A stretch of DNA of 64,000 nucleotides. Origin: Vibrio sp. VB16 (GTDB lineage Bacteria; Pseudomonadota; Gammaproteobacteria; Enterobacterales; Vibrionaceae). Both the position numbers and the translations under genes were made by a program. The notes below the pieces were generated by a model. It was given only the letters and a program-made list of their open reading frames with translations. It made no database searches and had not been told where the DNA came from. Each line of letters opens with the position of its first letter. Position 1 is the first letter of the stretch. This document shows, piece after piece, positions 51,738 through 60,686 of this stretch. The stretch lies in NCBI RefSeq assembly GCF_015594925.2, contig NZ_CP087590.1:2790001-2854000 (forward strand), given 5' to 3'.

Positions 51738-53087
51738 ATGACAAATCAAATGACTTGGACTGAAACACTTAAAAGCTATCTCGATAAACGGCTCTTATGG
51801 GTGATGATGCTAGGTTGCTCTAGTGGTTTTCCGTGGGTGTTGATTGGTTCCAACATGTCCGGCTGGCTCAAAGATGCTGGCTTGACTCGCGCCGCTATCG
51901 GCTATTTTGGCTCTGTATTTGCTGTGTACGCTATTAACTTCTTGTGGGCTCCGATTGTAGACAGAGTCAAACTCCCCGTATTACATTCACTCTTAGGGCA
52001 GCGAAAAAGCTGGGTCTTTTTCTGCCAGTGCATCATTTTAGTCTGCACACTCTTTATTGCTGGTGTAAACCCTGCCGATGACTTAATGCTAACCTCTATG
52101 CTCGCTCTAGGTATCGCTACGGCTTCCGCTACTCAAGATATTGCAATCGATGCATTTCGTATTGACACGTTCCCTAAATCTGAAGAGAGTAAGCTGCCGC
52201 AGGCTTCCGCAATGGCAGTCATCGGTTGGTGGACGGGATACTCATTACCTGGATATCTCGCCTTCATCAACGCTGATAGCATTGGATGGAATGGCGTGTA
52301 TTACGGCATGGCTTTCGTTATTGCCATCCTAATGGTCTTCACTCTGCTCGTTGGCGAACCTAAAACGAAACGTGAAGAGCTTCAGAATATTGCTCTTGAA
52401 CGACACAACAAAATCGTCAAATCCCGTGTCGCAGCGTGGATCAGTGTGACCGTCGTAGAACCATTCCTAGATTTCTTCAAACGAAACGGAGTGCAAGTGG
52501 CATTGACGCTCCTCTTGTTTGTTTTTCTCTTTAAAATTGGCGAAGCATTCTTGGGAAGAATGTCGATAACCTTTTACAAAGAGGTTGGCTTTAGTAATGA
52601 GCAGATTGGACAATACTCCAAACTCATCGGCTGGTGGGTCACCATATTCTTTACACTGGTCGGCAGTATGTTCAATGTTAAATTTGGCATTGTTCGCGGA
52701 TTAATGATTGGTGGTATCGCCATGGCTTCAAGCAACTTAATGTTTGCTTGGATGGCCAGCGTAGGTCCAAACGAACACCTTTTCTTGGCTACAATTATTG
52801 TAGACAACTTTACAACGGCTTTCTCTACTGTTGCGTTTGTCTCCTTCTTAACCATGTTGACTGGACAAGCCTTCTCAGCAACTCAATACGCACTTTTAGC
52901 GTCACTGGGTAACTTAGGTAGGACAACATTAGCCTCATTCAGTGGAGAGCTTGCGGACTACCTTAATGATTGGTCACTCTTCTTTATTATTACGGCTCTT
53001 ATGGTCATCCCTAGCCTGATAATGCTTTACTCATTACGACATTATTTTAATGAATTACTGGAAAAAGCAAGATACCGTAAAGAGTAA
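51738..53087 (+). CDS. ampG: Muropeptide MFS transporter AmpG
   Basis: Permease of 449 aa with about 12 or more helices that brings anhydro-muropeptides from wall turnover into the cytosol, for recycling and beta-lactamase induction. ATG at 51738 with AAGGAA eight bases before; the open frame extends further without support. LLWVMMLGCSSGFPWVLIGSNMSGWLKDAGL and ATQDIAIDAFRID are family segments. It follows yajG and ppiA as in E. coli-type bolA-yajG-ampG order. Confidence 0.95.
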   Translation: MTNQMTWTETLKSYLDKRLLWVMMLGCSSGFPWVLIGSNMSGWLKDAGLTRAAIGYFGSVFAVYAINFLWAPIVDRVKLPVLHSLLGQRKSWVFFCQCIILVCTLFIAGVNPADDLMLTSMLALGIATASATQDIAIDAFRIDTFPKSEESKLPQASAMAVIGWWTGYSLPGYLAFINADSIGWNGVYYGMAFVIAILMVFTLLVGEPKTKREELQNIALERHNKIVKSRVAAWISVTVVEPFLDFFKRNGVQVALTLLLFVFLFKIGEAFLGRMSITFYKEVGFSNEQIGQYSKLIGWWVTIFFTLVGSMFNVKFGIVRGLMIGGIAMASSNLMFAWMASVGPNEHLFLATIIVDNFTTAFSTVAFVSFLTMLTGQAFSATQYALLASLGNLGRTTLASFSGELADYLNDWSLFFIITALMVIPSLIMLYSLRHYFNELLEKARYRKE

Positions 53088-53106
53088 ACTATTCACTTAG
53101 TATTTG

Positions 53107-53136
53107 AGGGCAACTGATTATCAGTTGCCCTTTTTT
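53107..53136 (+). terminator. Terminator of ampG
   Basis: Eleven-base perfect stem AGGGCAACTGA / TCAGTTGCCCT with a TTA loop and a T run, 20 bases after the stop. Confidence 0.92.
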
Positions 53137-53591
53137 ATTGGAATCTGCTTTTTCATACCAATCTAAAAGATCGACGGCTCTGTAATATGAGTGTACTCAC
53201 AATAGGTACGAATAAAATTCATATAAAGTAAAAATCGTCTTTTATTAACAACTTAAAGCTATTAATCTCAAAATAATTACGCTTAACATCAAAAAATCTA
53301 ACTTATTTATTGCAACAATGATAAATATAAGGACAATAAAAAATATTAATATTTACATCAAATACGAATGCCAAATACCCATCAGGCCAGCATATGCAAT
53401 GCCTAAGAAAAACTAACTAACCATTATTGTTGATAGAGTGAAGGCAATCGAATAACTTTCGATACCACCAATATCGTGATAACAATCTCATTTTTATGCA
53501 AAAATAATGCAACAAAATATATTCAGATAAAAGCTCCCTAATTTAGATCATTTATCAGACATTGATCACGAATAAAGTTGTAGTTTCCACA
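53137..53591. other. AT-rich upstream region of the OmpK-like gene
   Basis: A 561-base gene-free gap separates the ampG terminator from the porin gene; this is its AT-rich main part. I see no ORF, tRNA or clear repeat. Such length suggests complex control of porin expression. GATCA-containing stretches near 53567-53577 are possible regulator half-sites, too weak to assign. Confidence 0.45.
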
Positions 53592-53620
53592 TTGGCTCAC
53601 TTTTAATTGTGAAATATATC
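53592..53620 (+). promoter_or_regulatory. Putative promoter of the OmpK-like gene
   Basis: -35 TTGGCT (53592-53597), 17-base spacer, -10 TATATC (53615-53620), placed about 78 bases before the start codon. Assigned by pattern only. Confidence 0.4.
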
Positions 53621-53697
53621 GCTATGATTCGCACCACTACGGAAATGAGCGGCCACGGATGCGGCTTATACAACAATTAACTAAAGAGAGTTCCCCT

Positions 53698-54495
53698 ATG
53701 CGCAAATCACTTATTGCTCTTGGTCTATTAGCTGCAACAGCAGCCGTACCTGCGCAAGCAGAGTACCTATACGGTTTTGGTAGCATGTACGCTGACTACC
53801 AAGTTTGGGACCAAGGTATTGGTAACGACGATGATAACTTTGGAAATGATATTGGTGACCGCAATCAAGCTGTTATCGGTATTGAAGGTGGAGCTGGGTT
53901 TGACTGGGGTCAAATCTACGGTTTCTACGATTACGAAGGTGTGGATCGTTCAGGCAACGATCGCGGTGCATCAACAAAAGGTACTATCCACTATAACCTG
54001 ACTGATTCTGGCATTAGCTTATACGGTCAAGTATACAATACTGATACTGATGCTGGTTTCCATGAGCAGAACCGTGTATTAGGTCTAGGGTACACAGGCT
54101 TAAATGGTGATGGGTGGGGAGTGACATCATTTATCGGTGTTCACCAATTAAACCTTACTGATGCTAATTTTGGCGGTTCAACAAACTCTGGCAGCAATGG
54201 TGGTATGGCAGGTTGGGTTGGCTATTATAACACTGATATTGGCGGTCAAAACTTTACATTTTCTACTTGGGGCGAATTCGAATTTGCTCGCAACGACGAC
54301 TATTCAGACGCACAAAGTACAGATTTCGCTTCAGGCGTTGGTTCTGAAAGCTGGGGCCTAAATGGCGCGGTAAACGCTTTATGGAACTTCCATGAAAACT
54401 GGTCTACTGGTGTTCTTTATCGTTACACTGTAAACAAGCTAGCTCGTAAAGATTATCAAGATCTAATTATTTATCGTTTACAATATAACTTCTAA
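53698..54495 (+). CDS. ompK: OmpK/Tsx-family outer-membrane channel
   Basis: Outer-membrane beta-barrel of 265 aa with signal peptide (ALGLLAATAAVPAQAEY). The mature N-terminus YLYGFGSMYADYQVWDQG and many alternating aromatic strands ending in YRLQYNF (terminal Phe, needed for BAM insertion) fit the nucleoside-specific Tsx / vibrio OmpK family. Substrates are probably nucleosides; OmpK also serves as a vibriophage receptor (KVP40) in some species. ATG at 53698 with AAGAGAG upstream. Symbol is given by family; a Tsx paralogue is possible. Confidence 0.8.
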   Translation: MRKSLIALGLLAATAAVPAQAEYLYGFGSMYADYQVWDQGIGNDDDNFGNDIGDRNQAVIGIEGGAGFDWGQIYGFYDYEGVDRSGNDRGASTKGTIHYNLTDSGISLYGQVYNTDTDAGFHEQNRVLGLGYTGLNGDGWGVTSFIGVHQLNLTDANFGGSTNSGSNGGMAGWVGYYNTDIGGQNFTFSTWGEFEFARNDDYSDAQSTDFASGVGSESWGLNGAVNALWNFHENWSTGVLYRYTVNKLARKDYQDLIIYRLQYNF

Positions 54496-54512
54496 TCTCA
54501 GATTTTATATAT

Positions 54513-54538
54513 AAAAAGGCGCATTCAGCGCCTTTTTT
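54513..54538 (+). terminator. Terminator of the OmpK-like gene
   Basis: Ten-base perfect stem AAAAAGGCGC / GCGCCTTTTT with a five-base loop and T run. Confidence 0.92.
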
Positions 54539-54599
54539 ATTTGGAATAACTTCATACAATCGCTATCCTTAGATAACTCTTCTTTTGGATTAAAACGCT

Positions 54600-55487
54600 T
54601 TGAATATCACTATACTAGGCGCAGGAGCGATAGGTTCACTTTGGGCATGTCATCTAGCCAACGCTGGTCACAGCGTTTCAATATGGTCTCATAAGCCAGA
54701 AAAATCTGATGTCTCTATTACATTGGATGATAAAAATCCAAATCGATTCATCACCAACAGTGTATTACAACTCAAAAGTGCAGACGTCATTCTTGTCACT
54801 GTGAAAGCGTGGCAGGTAAAGGGATCTATCTCTCCCTTACTTAGCCATTTGACGCAGGAAACGATTATTGTATTTATGCATAATGGCATGGGGGTGATAG
54901 AAGAATTACCAACAACAATTGATAAGCACCCCGTCGTACTTGCAACAACAACACACGGTGCTTTTAAACCTGACAAACATAATGTTCATCATACGGGGTT
55001 AGGGAGTACAACCCTTGGTGGTTACAACCATTTAGGACACCAGTGTCAGTTCTTATCCGATGTTTTTGACCACGCCCTACCTAGTGCTCATTGGAGCGAT
55101 TCAATCAATACCGCGTTATGGCATAAGCTTGCTATTAGCTGCGTAATTAATCCATTGACCGCTACACATCAGTGTCTTAATGGCGATCTATTACAAGAAA
55201 AATTCTCTACCAATGTAGTGCAATTGGTCGGTGAAGTAAGCACGGTGATGAAGGCTGAAAATATAGAAGTATGCTCAGAAGCCCTGCTCAATACCGTGCA
55301 TCAAGTTATCTCAGCGACCGCAAAAAATCACTCCTCGATGCAACAAGACATTCAATACAAAAGAGCAACAGAGATTGGCTACATTACAGGTTATCTATGT
55401 AAGGTTGCGCAGCGTCATGGGATTAATGTCCCCACCAATCAAGATTTGTATAGTAGAATTAGAACCATCGAACAGTCATGGAGTTAA
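54600..55487 (+). CDS. panE: 2-dehydropantoate 2-reductase PanE
   Basis: NADPH-dependent ketopantoate reductase of 295 aa, for pantothenate and CoA synthesis. NADPH site ITILGAGAIGSLWACHLANAGH, VTVKAWQV, then FMHNGMGVIEELP, catalytic Lys in LWHKLAISCVINPLTA, and a C-terminal helical domain. Start is TTG. It is followed one base later by yajL, the same neighbour as in E. coli. Confidence 0.94.
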   Translation: MNITILGAGAIGSLWACHLANAGHSVSIWSHKPEKSDVSITLDDKNPNRFITNSVLQLKSADVILVTVKAWQVKGSISPLLSHLTQETIIVFMHNGMGVIEELPTTIDKHPVVLATTTHGAFKPDKHNVHHTGLGSTTLGGYNHLGHQCQFLSDVFDHALPSAHWSDSINTALWHKLAISCVINPLTATHQCLNGDLLQEKFSTNVVQLVGEVSTVMKAENIEVCSEALLNTVHQVISATAKNHSSMQQDIQYKRATEIGYITGYLCKVAQRHGINVPTNQDLYSRIRTIEQSWS

Positions 55488-55488
55488 T

Positions 55489-56088
55489 ATGACTCACAAA
55501 ATTTTAGTTCCTATCGCTCCTGGAACAGAAGAGATGGAAGCCATCACTATTATTGACATAATGAACCGTGCTGGATACCAAGTTACTGTTGCTAGCGCAG
55601 ATTTTGAAGGTTCACTTTCAATGAAAGCTTCTCGTGGCGTGACGTTAACGGCCGATTGTAAACTCGTCGATGTCGCCGATGAGGAATTTGACTTAATTGC
55701 GCTTCCCGGCGGCGTAGATGGCAGTGAGATATTTAGAGACAGCACTTTGCTCGTCGAAATGGTCAAGCAGCAAAAGTACGACGGACGATGGATGGCGGCA
55801 ATCTGTGCTGCCCCCGCACTTGTCTTGCAAAGCCACCAGATATACCCAGAGGCGATCATGACTTGCCATCCTTCATTTCAAGATCATATTCCGAAGGAAA
55901 AGTGGCGGGATAAACGCGTAACAATCGACATTACAGATAAGCTTATAACCAGCCAAGGGCCAGGTTCTGCGCTGGAATTTGCAATGGAAATCATTATTCA
56001 GCTATCAGGTAAAGCTCACGCTTGGTCCATCGCTGAACCTATGGTGACCTTGCCAAACCTTCATTACAATATATTGGGTAAGCAATAA
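55489..56088 (+). CDS. yajL: DJ-1/PfpI family protein YajL
   Basis: A 199-aa DJ-1-type protein. The redox-active nucleophile elbow cysteine is Cys106 (MAAICAAPALVL), the same number as in E. coli YajL and human DJ-1; ILVPIAPGTEEMEAITIIDIMNRAGY opens the fold and LITSQGPGSALEFAMEII closes it. Linked to oxidative-stress protection; a covalent chaperone or deglycase role is debated. ATG at 55489 preceded by GGAG; the longer frame into panE is not used. Its stop overlaps csdA by one base. Confidence 0.94.
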   Translation: MTHKILVPIAPGTEEMEAITIIDIMNRAGYQVTVASADFEGSLSMKASRGVTLTADCKLVDVADEEFDLIALPGGVDGSEIFRDSTLLVEMVKQQKYDGRWMAAICAAPALVLQSHQIYPEAIMTCHPSFQDHIPKEKWRDKRVTIDITDKLITSQGPGSALEFAMEIIIQLSGKAHAWSIAEPMVTLPNLHYNILGKQ

Positions 56089-57290
56089 TGTTTGATGCTT
56101 GTCAGGTTCGTGAACAATTCCCCGCATTAGCAAGCCAAGACTCACTTATTTACTTAGATAGCGCGGCAACAACACAAAAACCTACGATTGTCATTGATGC
56201 GATTAGACACTATTACCAAAAGCAAAATGCGAATGTACATAGAGGCAGTCACCGTTTAACGGCAAACGCGACATCGGAATTTGAAGCGGCACGAAAAACG
56301 GTTCAAACATTTATTCAGGCCGACTCGGAGAAAGAGATAATCTGGACTCGCGGGGCAACAGAAGCAATAAACCTCATTGCTCAAACCTATGCGAGAACCA
56401 CTCTTAGACCAGGCGACGAGATCCTGGTCAGCGAAATGGAGCATCACGCCAATATTGTTCCATGGCAAATCGTAGCACAACAGACCGGGGCAATAGTCGT
56501 AAAGGTTCCGATTCAAAAAGATTGCACACTCGACATGGAAGCCTTTAATCAGTTGCTTTCTTCAAGAACAAAAATAGTCACTGTTGCACATATAAGTAAC
56601 GTCACTGCTACTCGAAATCCAATCGAAGAAATTATCTCATTGACCCATGATGTAGGCGCTATTGCTGTTATTGATGGTGCTCAGGGCATAGTTCATGAAG
56701 ACGTGGATGTCGCTCAGTTAGACGCCGATTTTTATCTGTTCTCAGGTCACAAACTTTACGCACCAACCGGCATCGGCGTACTATACGGAAAACTAGAATT
56801 ACTCACCATGATGCCGCCTTGGCATGGTGGCGGAAAGATGGTCGATAGGGTTTCATTTTCGGGTACGACTTACTCTGCATTACCGGGGAAATTTGAGGCT
56901 GGAACACCAAACATTGCAGGCGCTATTGCGCTAGCTGCCGCGATACGTTGGTTAAACGGTTTTTCACGAATCGAGGTAGAACATCATATTCATCAACTTC
57001 AAGAAAAGACATACAACGCGTTATGTAAAATAGAAGATATTCGCGTGATCGGTTTTCAACCACAAAGCTCGCTCATTAGCTTCATTATGGAAGGTGTTCA
57101 CCACCAAGACATCGCAACGTTACTCGACCAACAAGGCATAGCCGTTCGTGCAGGTCATCATTGTGCTCATCCATTGATGGACGCGCTCGATGTAAAAGGA
57201 ACGGTGCGTATTTCATTTGGTATCTACAACACGTTAGAGGATGTAGATAAACTGATTAAAGCGGTGAGAAAAGCCGTTGATATACTTTAA
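56088..57290 (+). CDS. csdA: Cysteine desulfurase CsdA
   Basis: Class V PLP aminotransferase-fold enzyme of 400 aa, SufS/CsdA type. PLP lysine in LFSGHKLYAPTGIGVLYG, active Cys359 in RAGHHCAHPLMD, and YLDSAATTQKP at the start. It hands sulphur to the acceptor CsdE. The acceptor and the tRNA cyclase TcdA lie just downstream but on the opposite strand, with an inserted repeat between. Translationally coupled to yajL (TAATG). Confidence 0.93.
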   Translation: MFDACQVREQFPALASQDSLIYLDSAATTQKPTIVIDAIRHYYQKQNANVHRGSHRLTANATSEFEAARKTVQTFIQADSEKEIIWTRGATEAINLIAQTYARTTLRPGDEILVSEMEHHANIVPWQIVAQQTGAIVVKVPIQKDCTLDMEAFNQLLSSRTKIVTVAHISNVTATRNPIEEIISLTHDVGAIAVIDGAQGIVHEDVDVAQLDADFYLFSGHKLYAPTGIGVLYGKLELLTMMPPWHGGGKMVDRVSFSGTTYSALPGKFEAGTPNIAGAIALAAAIRWLNGFSRIEVEHHIHQLQEKTYNALCKIEDIRVIGFQPQSSLISFIMEGVHHQDIATLLDQQGIAVRAGHHCAHPLMDALDVKGTVRISFGIYNTLEDVDKLIKAVRKAVDIL

Positions 57291-57308
57291 AGAAACAGTG
57301 AGTGATTA

Positions 57309-57494
57309 GTAATTCTGTTCGGTTAAGGTTATTTAAACCTATCATCCCGACGAAAATTGATCTATTTCCACGAAAACCAACGTCATCCCCATGAAAACCA
57401 ACGCCATCCCCATGAAAATGGGGGATCTAAAATCACCAAGATTCCCGTTTTCACGGGAATGACGAAGTATTTAGCACTAACCGAACAGCATTAC
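57309..57494 (-). repeat. MITE/REP-like palindromic element, copy B
   Basis: An element of 186 bp between convergent csdA and csdE. Its ends are inverted repeats of 17 bases with one mismatch: GTAATTCTGTTCGGTTA (57309-57325) and the reverse complement of GTAATGCTGTTCGGTTA (57478-57494). Inside are ATTCCCGTTTTCACGGGAAT (57441-57460), CCCCATGAAAATGGGG (57409-57424) and 2.5 tandem copies of a 21-base unit (57369-57389, 57390-57410, then partial). About 97 bases match copy A in reverse orientation. No ORF and no clear target-site duplication. Confidence 0.85.
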
Positions 57495-57526
57495 ATTCTC
57501 ACGGGAATGACGATGACTAGTTTTAC

Positions 57527-57973
57527 TTAAATGTTCGGCATTAGTGACTGATTAACCTGTTCTTGTATACTATCCACGATCGCTTTTAGGCCATTGCCTC
57601 TTGAGGGGCTCAAGTGTTGAATAAGACCCAGATCTTGGAAGTACCCTTCAACATCAAATGCCAAAACATCTTCTGTCGTGCTGCCATCAAATGCAGCCAT
57701 CACTAAGGCAATCAAACCACGAACGATACGCGCGTCAGAATCCGCACAGAAAAACCATTTCTCATCTCGTTGTTCTCCGAGCAGCCAAACAAGACTTTCG
57801 CATCCCGCAACCATAATTTTCTCAGATTTCAACTCATCCGGCATTTTGGGCAATATCTTACCCCATAGGATAACCTGACGATATTTTTCTTCCCAACCTT
57901 TACAGCCTTGCATGGTGGCAATAATTTCACATGGTGTTATATCATTTGTAAATGGAGACAAAGGGAAGTTCAT
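57527..57973 (-). CDS. csdE: Sulphur acceptor protein CsdE
   Basis: SufE-type acceptor of 148 aa. The sulphur-accepting Cys58 is in EKIMVAGCESLVWLLGEQ. Its partner CsdA is encoded on the other strand, convergent. CsdA-CsdE supplies sulphur and works with TcdA/CsdL in E. coli. It follows tcdA by 36 bases on the minus strand. Confidence 0.93.
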   Translation of the reverse strand: MNFPLSPFTNDITPCEIIATMQGCKGWEEKYRQVILWGKILPKMPDELKSEKIMVAGCESLVWLLGEQRDEKWFFCADSDARIVRGLIALVMAAFDGSTTEDVLAFDVEGYFQDLGLIQHLSPSRGNGLKAIVDSIQEQVNQSLMPNI

Positions 57974-58009
57974 ACCGTTCTCTACTCAGATTTTTTATTA
58001 AAAATAACG

Positions 58010-58819
58010 CTACTTCATGTGTTTCGCTAACAATTTTTCTACAATCTTTGACACCGCAACAAATCCAAACGTTGCCGTAACCACGGTAGCGGCACCGAAC
58101 CCAGTCGCGCAGTCCATTCGTTTTGGTCCTTCCGCCGTTGATTTAGTAGAGCAGACCGTGCCATCAACTTGAGGGTATTTTAGCTGCTCAGTTGAAAATA
58201 CGCAGTCGATACCAAACTTTCGCTGTGGATTTTTGCTGTAATTGTAAAATCTACGTAAGTTTTCTTTTATCTTTTTAGCCAATGGATCTTGAATCGTTCT
58301 GGCGAGATCCGCTACTTGGATTTGAGTTGGATCGGTTTGTCCACCAGCGCCACCTGTCGTAATAACCTTGATCTTATTACTCTTACAATAGGCAAGCAGA
58401 GCTGTTTTTGGTTTTACACTATCAATAGCATCAAGAACATAATCATAGTCTTTTGAGATATGCTGTGACACATTATCAACGGTAATAAAGTCATCGATAA
58501 GATTCACTTTACAGTCAGGATTAATCAACTCAACACGTTGTCCCATAACTTCTATTTTGCTTTGACCGACAGTAGTAGATACTGCATGGATCTGTCGATT
58601 AATGTTTGTTACACAAACATCGTCCATATCGATCAGAGTCAATTCACCGACCCCTGTTCTTGCGAGAGCTTCTACCGCCCAAGAACCCACGCCACCAATT
58701 CCAACGACACAGACATGTGCTGCCCTCAAAATATCCACTTCTTGGTTTCCGTATAAACGGCGAGTGCCACCAAATCGTTGGTCATAACGGTCAGAAGCAG
58801 GCGTATTGAGGTCGCGCAT
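58010..58819 (-). CDS. tcdA: tRNA threonylcarbamoyladenosine dehydratase TcdA (CsdL)
   Basis: E1-like ATP-dependent enzyme of 269 aa that cyclises t6A37 to ct6A. Adenylation fold: HVCVVGIGGVGSWAVEALARTGVGELTLIDMDDVCVTNINRQIHA (nucleotide site GIGGVG, then DxDxVxxxNxNRQ), ITTGGAGGQTDPTQIQ, and STKSTAEGPKRMDCATGFGA. It works with the CsdA-CsdE sulphur system by an interaction known in E. coli. The window thus has two t6A37-modifying enzymes, TrmO and TcdA. Confidence 0.95.
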   Translation of the reverse strand: MRDLNTPASDRYDQRFGGTRRLYGNQEVDILRAAHVCVVGIGGVGSWAVEALARTGVGELTLIDMDDVCVTNINRQIHAVSTTVGQSKIEVMGQRVELINPDCKVNLIDDFITVDNVSQHISKDYDYVLDAIDSVKPKTALLAYCKSNKIKVITTGGAGGQTDPTQIQVADLARTIQDPLAKKIKENLRRFYNYSKNPQRKFGIDCVFSTEQLKYPQVDGTVCSTKSTAEGPKRMDCATGFGAATVVTATFGFVAVSKIVEKLLAKHMK

Positions 58820-58845
58820 AATTTGTATTCCAGAGCGAGATTGAA

Positions 58846-58875
58846 AAAGAAAGAGTGCGTTTTATACGCACTCTT
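58846..58875 (-). terminator. Terminator of mltA
   Basis: Ten-base perfect stem AAGAGTGCGT / ACGCACTCTT with a five-base loop; on the minus strand it is followed by TCTTTTTC, 49 bases after the mltA stop and upstream of tcdA. Confidence 0.85.
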
Positions 58876-58923
58876 ATTAGAAATGTCTAGATCGAAGTTT
58901 ACTGAATAAACCTGACTGTTTCA

Positions 58924-60069
58924 CTATTCTTTCGGGAAGCTTAACTCCAAATCACTTGATGAGATCCAAGGTGACGATGTAGAGGTCTCTGCTAGCCCTA
59001 ATTTCCATACCCGACCAAAGTGTTTGTATTGACCAGCATCGGTTCCTGCTCTTGGTCCCATACCATGGTAAAGGTCGAGGTGATTTTGTTTAACGGCTCC
59101 ACCGGTATCCAAAACAATAAGTAGCCGCAACGCATGCGCCCCACTCCAAGTCCCATCTGCATTCAATAGAGGAACCTCAGCTAAAATAGGCGTCCCCATA
59201 GGAAATAACGTTCTATCACCCGCAACCGATGCCATTGGTAATAATGGAATGCCTGCTGACCCTCTTACCGAAGAATCATTGCGTGGTGAAAAGAAAACAA
59301 AGGATGGATTCTGTTCAAGCAATTGTTGAACGGCTTGCTCATCATTACTCAACACCCAATCCTTTATCGCTTTCAAAGACATATCTTCTCTAGCAACATC
59401 ACCCGATTCAATCAAAAGACGGCCAATACTCACATATTCTTTATTATTTTTCCCAGCATAGCCGAAGTACTGCAGGCTCCCATCGTCTTCATAATGAACA
59501 AAACCACTGCCTTGCACCTCCATTATGAATGGATCAATCATATTGGCGGCATACCCCAACTCTAATCCGAGGCCTTCTAGCGCACCGTTATAAATCTGAG
59601 TTCGTGTCGGACAATCTTCACTACAATCAGGTAGGCCATAAACAGGGTATTTATAGGTCTCATCGATTTGATGTCGGAGCTCCATTACGGGAGAGAAATA
59701 GCCTGTAAACAACACATTTCCTTTTTTGTCACCACCACCTAACTGCGCAGTTTGAATCCCAAAACTGGCGAGTTCAGTCGGTTCACCACTTTGTACTACC
59801 CATGTATTCAATTGCTCATAAAGTGCTTGATAGCGTTTCGCCATAGATGGTGAGTTATCGATAACTTGTTCAGCCTGCATCGAAAACTTGGAAAAATCTC
59901 TCGGTTTATTCGAATCAATAGTGGCAACCTGATTCAGGTCCGTATCAAAACTATCACCGTTATATTGCTGTGCCAAACTCGTGGACTGACTGCAGCCAAC
60001 CAAAACTGAAAGACAAGTAAGAGGGACGAATATCCTCTTATTTTTTAATATTTTATAGCTTGATAACAC
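58924..60069 (-). CDS. mltA: Membrane-bound lytic murein transglycosylase A
   Basis: Outer-membrane lipoprotein of 381 aa (lipobox LSVLVGC). 3D/MltA-type beta-barrel lytic transglycosylase with LFTGYFSPVMELRHQID, VHYEDDGSLQYFGYAGKNNKEYVSIG, and the catalytic-Asp 3D region LIVLDTGGAVKQNHLDLYHGMG. It cuts glycan strands to anhydro ends that are later imported by AmpG. The start is GTG with GGAT upstream; no better start was seen. Confidence 0.94.
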   Translation of the reverse strand: MLSSYKILKNKRIFVPLTCLSVLVGCSQSTSLAQQYNGDSFDTDLNQVATIDSNKPRDFSKFSMQAEQVIDNSPSMAKRYQALYEQLNTWVVQSGEPTELASFGIQTAQLGGGDKKGNVLFTGYFSPVMELRHQIDETYKYPVYGLPDCSEDCPTRTQIYNGALEGLGLELGYAANMIDPFIMEVQGSGFVHYEDDGSLQYFGYAGKNNKEYVSIGRLLIESGDVAREDMSLKAIKDWVLSNDEQAVQQLLEQNPSFVFFSPRNDSSVRGSAGIPLLPMASVAGDRTLFPMGTPILAEVPLLNADGTWSGAHALRLLIVLDTGGAVKQNHLDLYHGMGPRAGTDAGQYKHFGRVWKLGLAETSTSSPWISSSDLELSFPKE

Positions 60070-60095
60070 TGATAATATCCATATTGTAAGAAAAT

Positions 60096-60527
60096 CTAGT
60101 CATAGCTAGACTCTTCTTCGTTTGGTTTGTATTTCCCACGCACGTGAAAAACGGACTCGTAATGAAGAGGGGCGATTCTTTGAAGTTCGGTGACATTGTC
60201 GTCTAGCACAATATATTCAAATTTCTTGCCTTCAAACTCATAAACAAGCGTTGAACCATCAAAGGTAAAATGCGTATCCACAATGCGTTCTTCAATATAA
60301 ATCGCTTCCTCACGAACTTCGAACCTATCTTGGGCAAATGAAGGTACATTCTGTTCTTCCCATACTCCATAAATTAGTGTTTTTGAACGCGTATCATCAA
60401 GATAATGCGCAACTAAAACACTTGATAACCCAATGATAAAAATCAATAAAAGCGAAACAACGATAATAACGGCTCGTTTCACCCTGATCTGTTTTTTGAT
60501 CAATTTACTGCTTGCTGAATTTGCCAT
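60096..60527 (-). CDS. DUF2850 family membrane protein
   Basis: A 143-aa protein with one N-terminal membrane helix (about 18-42, VKRAVIIVVSLLLIFIIGL) and an exported C-terminal part. IYGVWEEQNVPSFAQDRFEVREEAIYIEERIV fits the DUF2850 family, which is largely confined to Vibrionaceae and kin and is encoded beside argA. Function unknown. It precedes mltA by 26 bases on the same strand, so they are probably one transcript. Confidence 0.85.
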   Translation of the reverse strand: MANSASSKLIKKQIRVKRAVIIVVSLLLIFIIGLSSVLVAHYLDDTRSKTLIYGVWEEQNVPSFAQDRFEVREEAIYIEERIVDTHFTFDGSTLVYEFEGKKFEYIVLDDNVTELQRIAPLHYESVFHVRGKYKPNEEESSYD

Positions 60528-60636
60528 ACTTTTCGTTTCATACTCTATCCGATACCAAATACTAAACTATAAGAGCTGCTAAAGGGAGAACAGATAAACC
60601 CAATTTCACTTTAGTCAGAAAAAACATTTGCCCAGT

Positions 60637-60675
60637 CATGAATTTTAATTCATTATAATCATATAATAATTCAAC
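60637..60675 (+). promoter_or_regulatory. Tandem ARG boxes (ArgR operator) over the argA promoter
   Basis: A strong ARG box CATGAATTTTAATTCATT (60637-60654), then a three-base gap and a weaker box with a good right half (60658-60675, ends AATAATTCA). Two 18-base boxes spaced by about 3 bp is the known ArgR hexamer arrangement. A perfect -10 TATAAT (60654-60659, and again 60662-60667) lies within, so arginine-bound ArgR would block the promoter. Confidence 0.85.
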
Positions 60676-60686
60676 AGTATTCCACT

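Noticed and set aside
53137..53697. CRP site upstream of the OmpK-like gene
   Set aside because: TGTGA and GATCAC half-sites occur but never with the right partner at N6 spacing.
57369..57425. CRISPR-like short tandem repeat in the csdA-csdE gap
   Set aside because: The 21-base units are directly adjacent, without spacers, and number only about 2.5; they are part of the palindromic element, not a CRISPR array.
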